Origin: Desulfobotulus alkaliphilus
GTDB taxonomy: Bacteria; Desulfobacterota; Desulfobacteria; Desulfobacterales; ASO4-4
Assembly: GCF_007830435.1 (NCBI RefSeq)
Contig: NZ_VLLC01000005.1
Location: 26,191-90,190, forward strand
Direction: 5' to 3'
Length of the DNA: 64,000 nucleotides
Under the pieces are notes generated by a model. That model worked only from the letters and a program-made list of their open reading frames with translations. It was not told where the DNA came from and did no database searches. How positions within the stretch are numbered: the stretch's first letter is position 1; the number at the start of each line of letters is the position of its first letter. A program made the translations under genes and the position numbers. Below, one piece after another: positions 18,514 through 28,221 of the stretch.

Positions 18514-19203
18514 ATGGAAATGGAAAAAGTCCTTGCATCGAACGAAAAAACCAAAGCCCATGTTAACGGCTTTATCCAGAGCGTGTACAACTGGATGGCC
18601 ATCGGCCTTGCTGTCACGGGCGTCCTGGCTTATCTGGTATCGGAAATGTTTATCGTACCACGGGGACTCTTTTTTCTGCTGGTCATTGTCCAGCTGGGTA
18701 TGGTTTTTGTTCTCGCCAGCAGAATTCAAACCCTTTCCGCATCCACGGCCACGGGCCTCTTTGTTCTCTATGCGGCCCTTAACGGCGTGACCCTTTCATG
18801 GATTTTTCTGGTTTATACCAGTGCATCCATTACCTCCACCTTCTTTATCTGTGCCCTGACCTTTGCGGCTGCCAGCGCCTACGGCATGGTAACGAAAAAG
18901 GATCTGACCAGCTTTGGCGGTTTTCTCATGATGGGCCTCATCGGCATCATTATCGCCACTGTGGTGAATATCTTTTTCCGAAGCCCCATGGTCACAATGA
19001 TTGTCAGTTACATCGGTGTCTTTGTATTCATTGGCCTTACGGCATGGGATACCCAGAAAATCAAGCAGATGGCCCTTTCCCAGCCTGCGGATCTGGACAA
19101 TGCCACCCTCAGAAAAGGTGCCATTTTTGGGGCATTATCCCTTTATCTGGACTTCATCAACCTCTTTATCATGATGCTTCACATCTTTGGAGACAGGGAT
19201 TAA
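18514..19203 (+). CDS. Bax inhibitor-1/YccA family membrane protein
   Basis: This 229-residue protein has about seven hydrophobic helices and the family's conserved stretches (NWMAIGLAVTG near the N-terminus, TAWDTQKIK near residue 185 and GALSLYLDFINLF at the end). The Asp residues of the last helices match the calcium-leak site known in BsYetJ. Bacterial members act in the inner membrane, some on FtsH proteolysis. TTAGGGAGG precedes the ATG. It is monocistronic, bounded by its own promoter and terminator. Confidence 0.88.
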   Translation: MEMEKVLASNEKTKAHVNGFIQSVYNWMAIGLAVTGVLAYLVSEMFIVPRGLFFLLVIVQLGMVFVLASRIQTLSASTATGLFVLYAALNGVTLSWIFLVYTSASITSTFFICALTFAAASAYGMVTKKDLTSFGGFLMMGLIGIIIATVVNIFFRSPMVTMIVSYIGVFVFIGLTAWDTQKIKQMALSQPADLDNATLRKGAIFGALSLYLDFINLFIMMLHIFGDRD

Positions 19204-19235
19204 GCATCTGATGTGAGATAAGATTTAAATTCTGA

Positions 19236-19277
19236 CGAGGCTGTCCCGGCATTCAAGCGAGACAGCCTCGTTTTTTT
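19236..19277 (+). terminator. Intrinsic terminator after the Bax-inhibitor-1 gene
   Basis: CGAGGCTGTC at 19236-19245 pairs perfectly with GACAGCCTCG at 19261-19270 over a 15-base loop, followed by seven T. It acts on the plus strand only; the reverse strand lacks a T-run. It ends 5 bases before the manC stop. Confidence 0.92.
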
Positions 19278-19281
19278 ATCA

Positions 19282-20715
19282 TCAGGAAACCTCTGGTACC
19301 CTTCCATAAACGTCGTCAAAGCGTACAATATCATCTTCCCCAAGGTAGCTCCCGGACTGTACCTCGATGAGATCCAGCGGAATTTTCCCGGGGTTTTCAA
19401 GCCTGTGGGTTGCACCCAGAGGAATATAGATGGATTCATCCTCCCTCAGAAGAATGGACTCTCCATCCCTTTCCACCACAGCCGTACCCCGCACAACAAC
19501 CCAGTGCTCAGCCCTGTGATAATGCTTCTGCGCAGAAAGCTTGGCACCGGGTTTCACGGTAATTCTTTTCACCTGAAAACGATTGTCCATGGCAATGGTC
19601 TCATAACTTCCCCATGGACGGTACACCCGTCTGTGGGAAATGGCCTCTTCCCTTCCCATGAGGCGCATATACTCTACCATTTTCCGGACATCCTGCACCC
19701 GGTCTCTGGGAGAAACCAGCACCGCATCAGGAGTTTCCACCACAATATGATTTTCAAGCCCAACGGCTGCGATCATCCGGCTTTCCGCATGTAAAAAGGA
19801 ATTTCGGACATCGTGGGTCAACACATCCCCATGGGTGACATTGGACTTCAGATCCTTTTTCCCCACCTGCCAGAGGGCTTCCCATGATCCGAGGTCACTC
19901 CACCCGGCTTCCAGAGGAACCATAACCCCCTGCCCTGTTTTTTCCATGATGGCATAATCAATGGAATCGGATGGTGAAGCATGAAAACTTGGGGCATCCA
20001 GGCGGATAAAATCCAGATCCACGATGGCTTTTTTGCGGGCGGCCTCGCAGGCAGACAGAATCTCTGGTACAAGGGAGTGGAACTCCTTTAAAATGGCCGA
20101 GGCCTTAAATAAAAACATGCCGGAATTCCAAAGATATTCTCCGGATGTCACATAGCTTTCTGCCGTTTCAAGGTCAGGCTTTTCCACAAATCTTTTAATC
20201 TGAAAGGCTCCGGAATCAAGGGGGCCTCCCTTTTGAATGTATCCATAGCCTGTTTCGGGCCCGTCCGGAACTATACCAAAGGTAATGAGTCTGCCCTGCT
20301 CTGCCTCCCCTGCCCCTTTTCTTACCGCCTCAGTGAATGCTGACGGATCTGCAATAAAGTGGTCTGCGGGAAGCACCAGCAGAATCGGATCCGTATATCT
20401 GGAAGCCGCTTCTATGCTGCATACGCCAATGGCAGGTGCTGTGTTTCTACCCTCCGGCTCAAGAAGAATGGCGCCGGGTTTTATGCCCACTTCCCGCAGC
20501 TGTTCTGCAACCATGAAGCGATGGTCATCATTGCATATAACAATGGGATCTGCGGCCTCGGAAAGAGAGCTTAAGCGTAAAACCGTTTCCTGAAGCATGG
20601 TCTTTGAGCTGTTCAGGGCAATAAGCTGTTTGGGGTGCAGCTGCCGGGAAAGGGGCCAGAGTCTGGACCCGGATCCCCCGGCAAGAATCACGGGAACAAT
20701 GACATTTTTTTTCAT
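19282..20715 (-). CDS. manC: Mannose-1-phosphate guanylyltransferase / mannose-6-phosphate isomerase
   Basis: This bifunctional 477-residue enzyme makes GDP-mannose for surface polysaccharide. The N-terminal nucleotidyltransferase has GGSGSRLWPLSR and FVEKPDLETA; the C-terminal cupin has KHYHRAEHWVVVRG. I place the start at ATG 20715, for which GGAG lies 7 bases upstream; the first ATG at 20727 has no ribosome binding site. It follows glmM by 30 bases in one operon. ManB/phosphomannomutase activity may be provided by the GlmM relative or elsewhere. Confidence 0.92.
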   Translation of the reverse strand: MKKNVIVPVILAGGSGSRLWPLSRQLHPKQLIALNSSKTMLQETVLRLSSLSEAADPIVICNDDHRFMVAEQLREVGIKPGAILLEPEGRNTAPAIGVCSIEAASRYTDPILLVLPADHFIADPSAFTEAVRKGAGEAEQGRLITFGIVPDGPETGYGYIQKGGPLDSGAFQIKRFVEKPDLETAESYVTSGEYLWNSGMFLFKASAILKEFHSLVPEILSACEAARKKAIVDLDFIRLDAPSFHASPSDSIDYAIMEKTGQGVMVPLEAGWSDLGSWEALWQVGKKDLKSNVTHGDVLTHDVRNSFLHAESRMIAAVGLENHIVVETPDAVLVSPRDRVQDVRKMVEYMRLMGREEAISHRRVYRPWGSYETIAMDNRFQVKRITVKPGAKLSAQKHYHRAEHWVVVRGTAVVERDGESILLREDESIYIPLGATHRLENPGKIPLDLIEVQSGSYLGEDDIVRFDDVYGRVPEVS

Positions 20716-20745
20716 CGGGAACTCCATATTTTTAAACAGTTTAAA

Positions 20746-22101
20746 TCATGCATACAGACCAGCATCGATTTCCATTGCCTTCTGAACCTTATCACAGACG
20801 GCTCTGGCTTCTTCCTCAGATTCTGCCTCCACCATGATGCGGCAAAGAGGTTCCGTGCCGGAATACCGCACAAGAATACGGCCCATATTTCCAAGATGTT
20901 TTTCAGCGGCTTCTATTTCCCTTTGCACGCCGGGGAGTTTTTCTAAAGAAATTTTTTTCTTTACGGGGATATTCACAAGAACCTGAGGGTATGTTCGCAT
21001 ACAGGCAGCCAGTTCATGCAGGGGCTTCTTTTTACAAAGCCTTGCCAGTAGAACCGCAGCAAAGAGACCATCCCCCGTACAGTGGGGACCAAGAAAAATC
21101 AGATGACCTGAATCCTCTCCCCCGATCAGAGCTCCCTTCTCATGCATGCGCTGTAATACCTGTCTGTCACCTACACCGGTCACTTCATGGACAATACCTG
21201 CCTGTTCAAGGCTTTCCTTCAGGCCCAGGTTGCTCATGACCGTACTGACCAGAACTGGCGGGTTCAATTGCCCCTTTTCCATGGCTGACCTTGCAAAAAT
21301 GGCCAGAAGAGTATCGCCGCTGATTTTTTTACCATAAGCATCCACGGCAATCAGACGGTCACCATCTCCGTCAAAGGCAAAGCCTGCATGGGCTTTTTTT
21401 TCAGTCACATGGCGGCAAAGCAGCTCCGTATGCTGGGAACCAACACCCTCATTGATATTCATGCCATCGGGTTCTGCTGCAAGGACATGCACCTCTGCGC
21501 CCAGAGCACGAAAAACCTCTGGAGCTGCCTGATACATGGCACCATGGGCCGTATCCAGCACCAGCTTCATGCCATTAAGGGAGTGGCCCTCCCCTGCTTT
21601 TGTAAGAATGAAGCTGATGTAATCCTGCAAAATATCAGATGCGGGGAGCATGCGACCCATGATGTTTATGTTTTTTTCTGTCCATGTTTTCATGAACAGT
21701 GCGGAGATTTTTTCTTCATCATCATCGCTGAGTTTCATCCCCCTTTGGGTAAAAAATTTTACACCGTTATCGTAATAGGGGTTGTGGGATGCAGAGATCA
21801 CAGCACCGGCACTGGCTTTTCCGCTGCGAACTGCCAGAGCCACCGCTGGTGTCGGGAGAATTCCCCCATCCATGACATCCACCCCCGAATCCATGAGACC
21901 TGCCGCCAGGGCAGCGCTAAGCATATCGCCGGAATTCCTTGTATCCTTTCCAATCAGCACAGAGGGTCTGTCTTTTGTATCTGTGCAACAGCTGCGAAGC
22001 CAGACACCAAAGGCTTTTCCAATACTGGCAAGACCCATGGCATCCATGGGCAATACACCAGCACGGCCCCGGATGCCATCAGTTCCAAAAATATTCTTCA
22101 T
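20746..22101 (-). CDS. glmM: Phosphoglucosamine mutase
   Basis: This 451-residue enzyme converts glucosamine-6-phosphate to glucosamine-1-phosphate for UDP-GlcNAc synthesis. It starts MKNIFGTDGIRG and has the phosphoserine loop SASHNPYYDNGVKFF, the metal loop DGDGDR and the phosphate-binding RYSGTEPL. The start at 22101 is set by family N-terminus and AAAGGAT just upstream; the open frame continues to 22215 but runs into a repeat element whose end is only 27 bases from the start codon. manC follows. Confidence 0.92.
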   Translation of the reverse strand: MKNIFGTDGIRGRAGVLPMDAMGLASIGKAFGVWLRSCCTDTKDRPSVLIGKDTRNSGDMLSAALAAGLMDSGVDVMDGGILPTPAVALAVRSGKASAGAVISASHNPYYDNGVKFFTQRGMKLSDDDEEKISALFMKTWTEKNINIMGRMLPASDILQDYISFILTKAGEGHSLNGMKLVLDTAHGAMYQAAPEVFRALGAEVHVLAAEPDGMNINEGVGSQHTELLCRHVTEKKAHAGFAFDGDGDRLIAVDAYGKKISGDTLLAIFARSAMEKGQLNPPVLVSTVMSNLGLKESLEQAGIVHEVTGVGDRQVLQRMHEKGALIGGEDSGHLIFLGPHCTGDGLFAAVLLARLCKKKPLHELAACMRTYPQVLVNIPVKKKISLEKLPGVQREIEAAEKHLGNMGRILVRYSGTEPLCRIMVEAESEEEARAVCDKVQKAMEIDAGLYA

Positions 22102-22128
22102 GCTGTATCCTTTTGTGTTTAAAATAAT

Positions 22129-22595
22129 GTAATTATTCAGCACCTTTTTCCAAAGACCATACCTGCAAGACAGATGCACAGGCCCCAGGCTATTTGCCCG
22201 TGACGCAACCGGCACTCAAGCTGAAAAACTCAAGCCCTTTACGGGAGCAAAAATGCTTCAAGGATCTTGAGTGCCGGATTCGGGAGCTTCTTGCCCTGTG
22301 CGGAAGCGAAAAAAACCCCCCGCCACAGGCAGGATAAGCTTTTTATTACCATGGCAGGCCTTGGTACGCTGCCTTTGTGGCGGCTCAGACAGTTTGCCGC
22401 TTCTTATTGGCACTCCGGCACTCAACCCTGAAAAAGCTATATTATTTGCATCATAGGCTTTAGGTTTATGGCTTGAGTGCCGGAATCCGAAACGATTGCA
22501 ATGTCACTTGCCAATAGCCACGGAGCCTTGCAGCAGTAAGACGCTGCTGCAACTACAGCATTGGAAGTTCGGAATAAAATATGCTGAATAATTAC
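22129..22595. mobile_element. MITE-like non-coding element, copy A
   Basis: This 467-bp element has perfect 14-bp terminal inverted repeats: GTAATTATTCAGCA at 22129-22142 and its complement at 22582-22595. Inside, CCGGCACTCAAG (22209-22220) pairs with 22266-22277, and CCGGCACTCAA (22415-22425) pairs with 22473-22483. A second copy lies at 56136-56582, with a 47-base identical block (22262-22308 against 56270-56316). It has no open frame worth calling. It resembles a miniature inverted-repeat transposable element or a structured repeat family. Its left end lies in the glmM leader. No clear target duplication was seen. Confidence 0.75.
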
Positions 22596-22716
22596 AAGAA
22601 ATAAAGCATTCTGATTAACACTGTCTTTCAGCCATACAAACCTTCATCATGGAAATTAAATGACAAGATTTTAAGCATGTTCACGGGCACCCGTAAAGGG
22701 TGCCCCTACATAAAAC

Positions 22717-22833
22717 AGGGCCGTAAAAACCAAGCGTTAAGGGCAGGCCTTGCGCCTGCCCGTGTTAAAGCCCGCACCATAGGCCTGGGGCAACAACCTG
22801 ACCAGCAAGTTGTGGCTGAGTCAAGGTAGTAAT
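22717..22833. repeat. Dispersed REP-like repeat, copy 2
   Basis: It matches 62-170 with scattered differences. The palindrome GGGCAGGCCTTGCGCCTGCCC is at 22741-22761. A further small inverted repeat, GGGCACCC...GGGTGCCC, lies just before it at about 22685-22705. It fills the gap between the copy A element and the downstream beta-helix gene; the gap 22102-22848 has no gene. Confidence 0.6.
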
Positions 22834-22848
22834 CAAATAAAGCATTCA

Positions 22849-24048
22849 TTAGAATGTCAATGCTGCCCATGCCTCCCCTGCCCTTTTTTCCGTAATGGAA
22901 TACAGCCATCTGCGGCCCGCATCCCTTTGTTCCGTATTCAGCGATGCAAGGGTTGAGAGATAGTCCTTTTCAAAAATAAAATTATCAAAAAAACGCTTTT
23001 TAAAATGAAGGACTGTCTCATTTTTGCTCTGTTTTTCATCTTCCGAAAGAAGGAGACAGACAGCGTCGGCTTTTTCCATCCACAGGCTGTGCAGGCTGTT
23101 TCTTTCAAAGCATGAAACCCTGGCTGATGCTGCAAGTTTTTCCTTAAGCTGCCGCAGACGTTTGATTCTTTCGGAAATGGCGGATTTCACCTGCTGCAAT
23201 AAGGCATGGTGCAGTTTTTCTGGGAAACGGGGGGAAATCAGTTTGCCCCTGACATGTCTATACCACTGTTCAAGGGCATGGAGATTGGCGATGTAGGTAA
23301 AATTATGATCCAGAATACGGCGTAGCCCCGGATAGTGACCCGCAGACCTTTCAACGTTGCCTCCCCTCAGGCTGGAACCGAAAATGAGCCGGTTTTCCCT
23401 GAGCTCGTCTTTGCGCTGCAGGGTGCCTGCAGCCACTACGGTCCCAAAGGCAAGGCGGCATGGCCCCACAAGCCCTCCCTGCCCTCCCAGAAAAATTGGG
23501 GCTTTATCCAGCATGACACCGGACGGTACATCACCGAGCAGGGAAGCCGTTGCCTTGTCCTGATCCGGCGTAAAGTTAAAATGAATATAACTGCTGCCCA
23601 CCTCTGAATGATCCTGAGGCCCTGTGCCGCCGGTCATGAGAATATCACAGAAGTTAATCAGGCTGCCGAGGGTTACCCATGGAAAAAGGATGGTCTGCTT
23701 GAGTCCCACGCTGTGGGCGATGGAAGCGGATTCTTCAAGAATGCTGCCGCCACGCACATGGCTGCCATTCCCTGCCTTGGCCCCTTCAAGAAAAACGGCA
23801 TCTTTAAAAAATCCGCCTTTCAGGTGTACATGGCGGCCTGTACAGACATTTTCCATAACCACTGGTCCCTCTTCGCCCACTTGACTGCCTGAAAGCAGAA
23901 GGGTTCCTGAACCGGAAATCCGGCATCCCGGATAAAGGGTAACATCCTTTTCTATGTTATCAGGGCTCACATCTTTGGCAATGAAGACCTGGGCCGGGTC
24001 TGGCATTATAACCCCTTTTTCCAAAAGTCTTGCATGAATACTTTTCAT
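22849..24048 (-). CDS. GlmU-like left-handed beta-helix protein
   Basis: From ATG 24048 (GGAG 9 bases upstream) this is a 399-residue protein; an in-frame ATG at 24129 lacks a ribosome binding site. Residues about 15-215 form hexapeptide-type beta-helix turns (VTLYPGCRISGSGTLLLSGS and similar). The C-terminal half is helical with a charged coiled region. The family is usually annotated as UDP-GlcNAc pyrophosphorylase-related, but the nucleotidyltransferase signature is absent, so acyl- or sugar-transfer or a scaffold role is as likely. It is near glmM and divergent from pgi. Confidence 0.7.
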   Translation of the reverse strand: MKSIHARLLEKGVIMPDPAQVFIAKDVSPDNIEKDVTLYPGCRISGSGTLLLSGSQVGEEGPVVMENVCTGRHVHLKGGFFKDAVFLEGAKAGNGSHVRGGSILEESASIAHSVGLKQTILFPWVTLGSLINFCDILMTGGTGPQDHSEVGSSYIHFNFTPDQDKATASLLGDVPSGVMLDKAPIFLGGQGGLVGPCRLAFGTVVAAGTLQRKDELRENRLIFGSSLRGGNVERSAGHYPGLRRILDHNFTYIANLHALEQWYRHVRGKLISPRFPEKLHHALLQQVKSAISERIKRLRQLKEKLAASARVSCFERNSLHSLWMEKADAVCLLLSEDEKQSKNETVLHFKKRFFDNFIFEKDYLSTLASLNTEQRDAGRRWLYSITEKRAGEAWAALTF

Positions 24049-24189
24049 TCTGATATGCTCCGGTCTCTTGCAACTTCGAACTCGCAGTACTGTTATATCA
24101 GCTTCTGACCATTTCCATTTGTCATCCATATAAAGGATGAATCTGGCTCAGCAAACCTTTAGCATAAAATCAGGCAGGGCGTACAGACC

Positions 24190-25818
24190 ATGCAATTTCT
24201 CCAGGATGCGTATCTAAAAAATCTCGCCGGAAAAACATTGACAGACCCCTCCCTGCACATGCGTTTTCTCCTTGAAGATAAGATCCGCTGCCAGCAGCTT
24301 TTTCATCAGGGGGGGGGGATGTTTCTTGATCTTTCCCGTCAGCATCTCTGCTCAGATGTTCTGAATATTTTGATGAAGGAAGCGGATCAGGCAGGCGTTC
24401 AGGAAAAATTTGCGGCAATGATGGCTGGAAAAAAGGTGAATACCAGTGAAGATCGTGCTGCTCTGCATACCGCTGCAAGGAATGCCGATATGCCTGTGCG
24501 GGTCGATGGTCAGAATATTGCCCGGATACTTGGCGATATCCACGGAAAAGCCTTTGAATTTTCCAGTCAGGTGCATGATAAAAAAATTTGCGGATCAAAG
24601 GGAAAGCCCTTCAGCGATGTCCTTGTGCTGGGCATCGGGGGATCCCGTTTAGGAACACAGGCGGTTTATGAAGCCTTAAACGCACGCCATAATTGTTTTC
24701 TTCCTTTACATTTTTTATCTACTGTAGATCCCCATGCCTTTATCGCTCAGACCAGAAAACTGAACCCTGCCAGTACCCTTGTGCTTGTGGTCTCCAAAAG
24801 CTTTACAACCCGTGAAGTGGTTGACATTAACCTGAGTCTGGTGCGCAACTGGCTGGAAAATGCCGAACTCAGACCCTCTGAGCACATTGTTCATATCACA
24901 GGCAAAGGCAGTCCCGGAGACAATGTTTCAGAATCTGCCTGCCTGAGGGTCTTTCATATTTTTGATTTTATCGGCGGCCGCTACAGTGTTACATCGGCTG
25001 TGGGAAGCCTTCCCCTGAGCCTTGCCTTTGGCCCTGATGTAGTGAAAGGACTGCTTGCAGGCTGCAGGGAAATGGATACCCATGCAGCCACATCTCCGGC
25101 AGATCAAAACCTTCCTCTTCTGGCAGCCCTCTGTGATATCTGGAACGGTGATTATCTTGGGTTTCCTGCCTTTGCCATGATTCCCTACGCAGCTCCGCTT
25201 CAGTATTTTCCAGCCCATATGCAGCAGCTCTACATGGAAAGTCTTGGAAAAGGCCTGAGCCTTGCAGGGCAAGCCATTCCCCATGACAAAGGGGCCATGT
25301 TCTGCTTCGGAGATACGGGAACCGATGCCCAGCATTCTTTTTTCCAGATGCTCCATCAGGGAAGACCTCTCCCTCTGGATCTTATCGGTATCCTGCAGCC
25401 ACCACCGGAATGCAGGGCATCCAGTGAAGGAAGCAGGGCCCACGAAGAGCTGTGGACCCACCTCCTCGCCCAGGCCGATGCATTTGCACTGGGAAGAACC
25501 GGGGGGCGGCCGGAACAGCTTTGTCCCGGTAACCGCCCCGTCAGTATCATTACTCTAAAAAATCTGATGGCAGAGGATGTTGGGCACCTGCTGGCTTTCC
25601 TTGAAGCCAGAACCGTGTATACGGGCTTTTTAAAAAATCTGAACCCCTTCGACCAGTTTGGCGTTGAAAATGGTAAAATCATGGCATCAGAGCTGCGAAA
25701 AAGTCTTTCCGAGTCCATTTTTTCATCATCTGGAACAACGGGGCTTTACCTGAAGGCCCTTAAAAAAGGAGACCTTAGTCTTCCGAACCAAAACGGTACA
25801 CAAGACCCGCCCAGGTAA
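24190..25818 (+). CDS. pgi: Glucose-6-phosphate isomerase
   Basis: This 542-residue enzyme interconverts glucose-6- and fructose-6-phosphate. It shows LGIGGSRLGTQAVYEAL, the signature region GGRYSVTSAVGSLPLS, and the catalytic Glu/Lys regions QLYMESLGKGLS and FDQFGVENGK. Length is normal. Its 3' end overlaps convergent fabH by 44 bases. It supplies fructose-6-phosphate to the amino-sugar and mannose routes encoded on the other side of the intergenic region. Confidence 0.93.
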   Translation: MQFLQDAYLKNLAGKTLTDPSLHMRFLLEDKIRCQQLFHQGGGMFLDLSRQHLCSDVLNILMKEADQAGVQEKFAAMMAGKKVNTSEDRAALHTAARNADMPVRVDGQNIARILGDIHGKAFEFSSQVHDKKICGSKGKPFSDVLVLGIGGSRLGTQAVYEALNARHNCFLPLHFLSTVDPHAFIAQTRKLNPASTLVLVVSKSFTTREVVDINLSLVRNWLENAELRPSEHIVHITGKGSPGDNVSESACLRVFHIFDFIGGRYSVTSAVGSLPLSLAFGPDVVKGLLAGCREMDTHAATSPADQNLPLLAALCDIWNGDYLGFPAFAMIPYAAPLQYFPAHMQQLYMESLGKGLSLAGQAIPHDKGAMFCFGDTGTDAQHSFFQMLHQGRPLPLDLIGILQPPPECRASSEGSRAHEELWTHLLAQADAFALGRTGGRPEQLCPGNRPVSIITLKNLMAEDVGHLLAFLEARTVYTGFLKNLNPFDQFGVENGKIMASELRKSLSESIFSSSGTTGLYLKALKKGDLSLPNQNGTQDPPR

Positions 25819-26794
25819 GACCTGCTCCCAGTGCCGTAAGCAGGAGGGTGTCTTTTTTTGTGTCAAGCCTTCCCAGCTCAATGGCTTCATCCATGGCTAT
25901 GGGAATACTGCCTGCTGTGGTATTTCCGTATCTCATGATATTGTGAAACATTTTTTCATCGGCAACTCCCAGCGCTCTCTGGTAGAATTGGTTGATGCGA
26001 AGATTTGCCTGATGGGGAATGATCAGATCGATGTCATCCAAACCCAGCGCTGCCTTTTCCAGAACCTCATGTGTCACTTCCGGGAGACGGCGCACGGCAT
26101 GTTTGAAAACGGTCTTCCCTTCCATGGTGGGGTAATGACGGCCCTGCTCCAGCATTTCTGCGGTGATGCGTTCCGTATATCTGGATGCGGGTGCTTCCAG
26201 CATAAGGCTTGAGGCATGACGTCCCTGGGCGTGCAAGGCTGTGGCAAGGATACCTATTTCCTTCTCCGTTTCCACACCTTCCACACAGGCAACGCCTGCA
26301 CCATCCCCGAAAAGAACCGCCACATCCCTGCCTCGGGTGCTGATGTCAAGACCTGAACTGTGAACTTCAGCACCCACCACCAGTACACGGTTGACCATAC
26401 CCGCTTTGATGTAGGCATCTGCCGTGGCAAGGCCGTAAATAAATCCCGTACACTGCTGACGTATATCCAGAGCCGGGGTTGTTTCCAGCCCAAGCTTATC
26501 CTGAAGCAGGCATCCTGAGCCCGGGAAAAAAATATCCGGACTTAAGGTGGCAAAAATAATCAGGTCTATATCTTCGGCCTTCCACCCCGCACGATCCAAA
26601 GCGATGCGGGAGGCTTCCAGAGCCAGATCCGAAGCACCCACCCCGCCCTCTTCCGGTATCCAGTAGCGCTGCTCTATTCCCGTTCGCTGCTGAATCCATT
26701 CATCCGTTGTATCCATGAAACGGGTCAGGTCCTCATTGGTAACAAGGCGGGGCGGAATATAACGTCCGGTACTGCGTATCAGGCTGCGTTTCAT
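25775..26794 (-). CDS. fabH: Beta-ketoacyl-ACP synthase III
   Basis: This 339-residue thiolase-fold enzyme starts fatty-acid synthesis by condensing acyl-CoA with malonyl-ACP. The catalytic triad is visible: Cys in QQCTGFIYG, His in PHQANLRI and Asn in YGNTTAGSIP. The ATG at 26794 is preceded by AAAGGAG. It stands apart from other fab genes, so a specialised condensation (branched or secondary lipid) cannot be excluded. Confidence 0.9.
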   Translation of the reverse strand: MKRSLIRSTGRYIPPRLVTNEDLTRFMDTTDEWIQQRTGIEQRYWIPEEGGVGASDLALEASRIALDRAGWKAEDIDLIIFATLSPDIFFPGSGCLLQDKLGLETTPALDIRQQCTGFIYGLATADAYIKAGMVNRVLVVGAEVHSSGLDISTRGRDVAVLFGDGAGVACVEGVETEKEIGILATALHAQGRHASSLMLEAPASRYTERITAEMLEQGRHYPTMEGKTVFKHAVRRLPEVTHEVLEKAALGLDDIDLIIPHQANLRINQFYQRALGVADEKMFHNIMRYGNTTAGSIPIAMDEAIELGRLDTKKDTLLLTALGAGLTWAGLVYRFGSED

Positions 26795-27043
26795 GGATAT
26801 CTCCTTTAAGCTTATTCATAGGATTAAAAGAATCTGCATTGTAAACTGCTGATTGCGGAATGCCAGCCCTGCAGGCTTTTCCGGCAAGATAGCAAATGCC
26901 CTTTCAAATGAGAAGCAAAAGCTTTGTGAAATCGGCTCCATTTTTATCCCTTATGCATGGCACCATGGGCAGATATATGATAGGGATGCAGACAGAAAAT
27001 AGTTTATCTGTTTTTACAACCAGCAGCAGCCAAGGGAGGAACA

Positions 27044-27544
27044 GTGGAAGAAAAGATGCAGGCAATTGCCGAATCACTGGTGGCCTATGCCACCCAGAGC
27101 AATGATATTCTTCCTCTGGTGGAAGCTCTTCCAGAGGAAAGTTCCATTGCCGGACCCACGATGGAATATGAGATACGGATGCTGAAAATTCTCTCGGTAG
27201 GCTGGGGGCTGGCTTTTCTTCTGGCTGAACATCCGGCCAAAACGACCCTCAGTGAACTTTTCTGGCAGCGGATATCCCTTCTTTCCAAAGAAATTGACGA
27301 AATATGTAAAAGTTCCGGGACAGAGATTGATTATTTTTCGGCTCTTCGGAAAAGACTGGATATGTATGTTGGGGCCCTTTCCCGTGCCAGCAATCCGGAA
27401 GATCCGGGCAGAGAGGTGGGTGCCTGCTACGCTGGTCTCTGTGGCGATCCAGAGGACAGTTATGCCCTTGTTGCAGGAAGACGGGTTTTTACCGGCGTAT
27501 TATCCAGCCTGCAAAACTATCTGAAAGAAAATATGGATTCATAA
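27044..27544 (+). CDS. Protein of unknown function
   Basis: This 166-residue protein starts at GTG 27044, four bases after GGGAGG. It is predicted helical, acidic and cytoplasmic, with no signal peptide or motif I recognise. Near the C-terminus it has two cysteines (ACYAGLCGD). It ends 20 bases from the convergent nuclease gene. A start at ATG 27056 would be 17 bases from the ribosome binding site. Confidence 0.7.
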   Translation: MEEKMQAIAESLVAYATQSNDILPLVEALPEESSIAGPTMEYEIRMLKILSVGWGLAFLLAEHPAKTTLSELFWQRISLLSKEIDEICKSSGTEIDYFSALRKRLDMYVGALSRASNPEDPGREVGACYAGLCGDPEDSYALVAGRRVFTGVLSSLQNYLKENMDS

Positions 27545-27564
27545 ATACGGCATCAGATGGTTTT

Positions 27565-28221
27565 TTATGGGCATATGGGGTCAGGGAGGCAGTTGCGGGC
27601 CGGTGCATAGCCTGCTGCAAATGCCTCTTCAGCAGAAGCGAAAAATATGCGGTTGCGGGGGCTTATTTTTTTTCCAAAGGCACAGTCTGAAAGGTGAAAA
27701 CGATAGGAGCGTCTGTTACCCACAACGGGCGGTGATTTTTTCATGAATTGCCAGATACCTTTTTTTTGAAATATGGCTGTTTTTTGTAAATCCATCCATT
27801 TTTTCTGATCCTCATCGGGTTTCCCGTGGATATACACCCAGGCCATACCCAAACGGATAAGTTCTGTATTGATGCAAAGCCCGTTTTCAAGGTAAATTTT
27901 TCCAAGGATGCGACCATGACGGTCTTTTCCTGTGGTTTTCAGATAAACTGGCTTTTTTCCTATGAGATTGAGAAGGGCCTTTCTGGCCATATCCCCACCG
28001 CAACTGCCTTTCTGGTTTCCATGACTCATTTCCGGTGCGTCAATGCCCATGAGCCTTATCCATCTTCCATCCCTCAGGCGTACCGTATCTCCGTCGGGAA
28101 TAAATCCAATTTCTACTCTTTCCATGGCATGGGCGGCCATGACCGGGAGAAACAAAAAAACAAGGAGCAAAACGATCCTTGTAATCTTTGTTTTCCTCTG
28201 TTTTTGTTCTGTCTGATCCAT
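27565..28221 (-). CDS. Exported thermonuclease-family protein
   Basis: This 218-residue protein has an N-terminal signal peptide (basic start, hydrophobic 14-25, AHA cleavage site near residue 32) and a staphylococcal-nuclease domain (about 35-165) with DGDTVRLRDG, RLMGIDAPE and the catalytic-type DRHGR. The position of catalytic Glu43 of SNase appears to be Asp (GGDMARKAL), so activity may be altered. A C-terminal segment of about 50 residues (VGNRRSYRFHLSDC, then a late Cys) is a small metal-binding-like add-on common in this family. It probably acts in the periplasm or outside. Confidence 0.85.
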   Translation of the reverse strand: MDQTEQKQRKTKITRIVLLLVFLFLPVMAAHAMERVEIGFIPDGDTVRLRDGRWIRLMGIDAPEMSHGNQKGSCGGDMARKALLNLIGKKPVYLKTTGKDRHGRILGKIYLENGLCINTELIRLGMAWVYIHGKPDEDQKKWMDLQKTAIFQKKGIWQFMKKSPPVVGNRRSYRFHLSDCAFGKKISPRNRIFFASAEEAFAAGYAPARNCLPDPICP

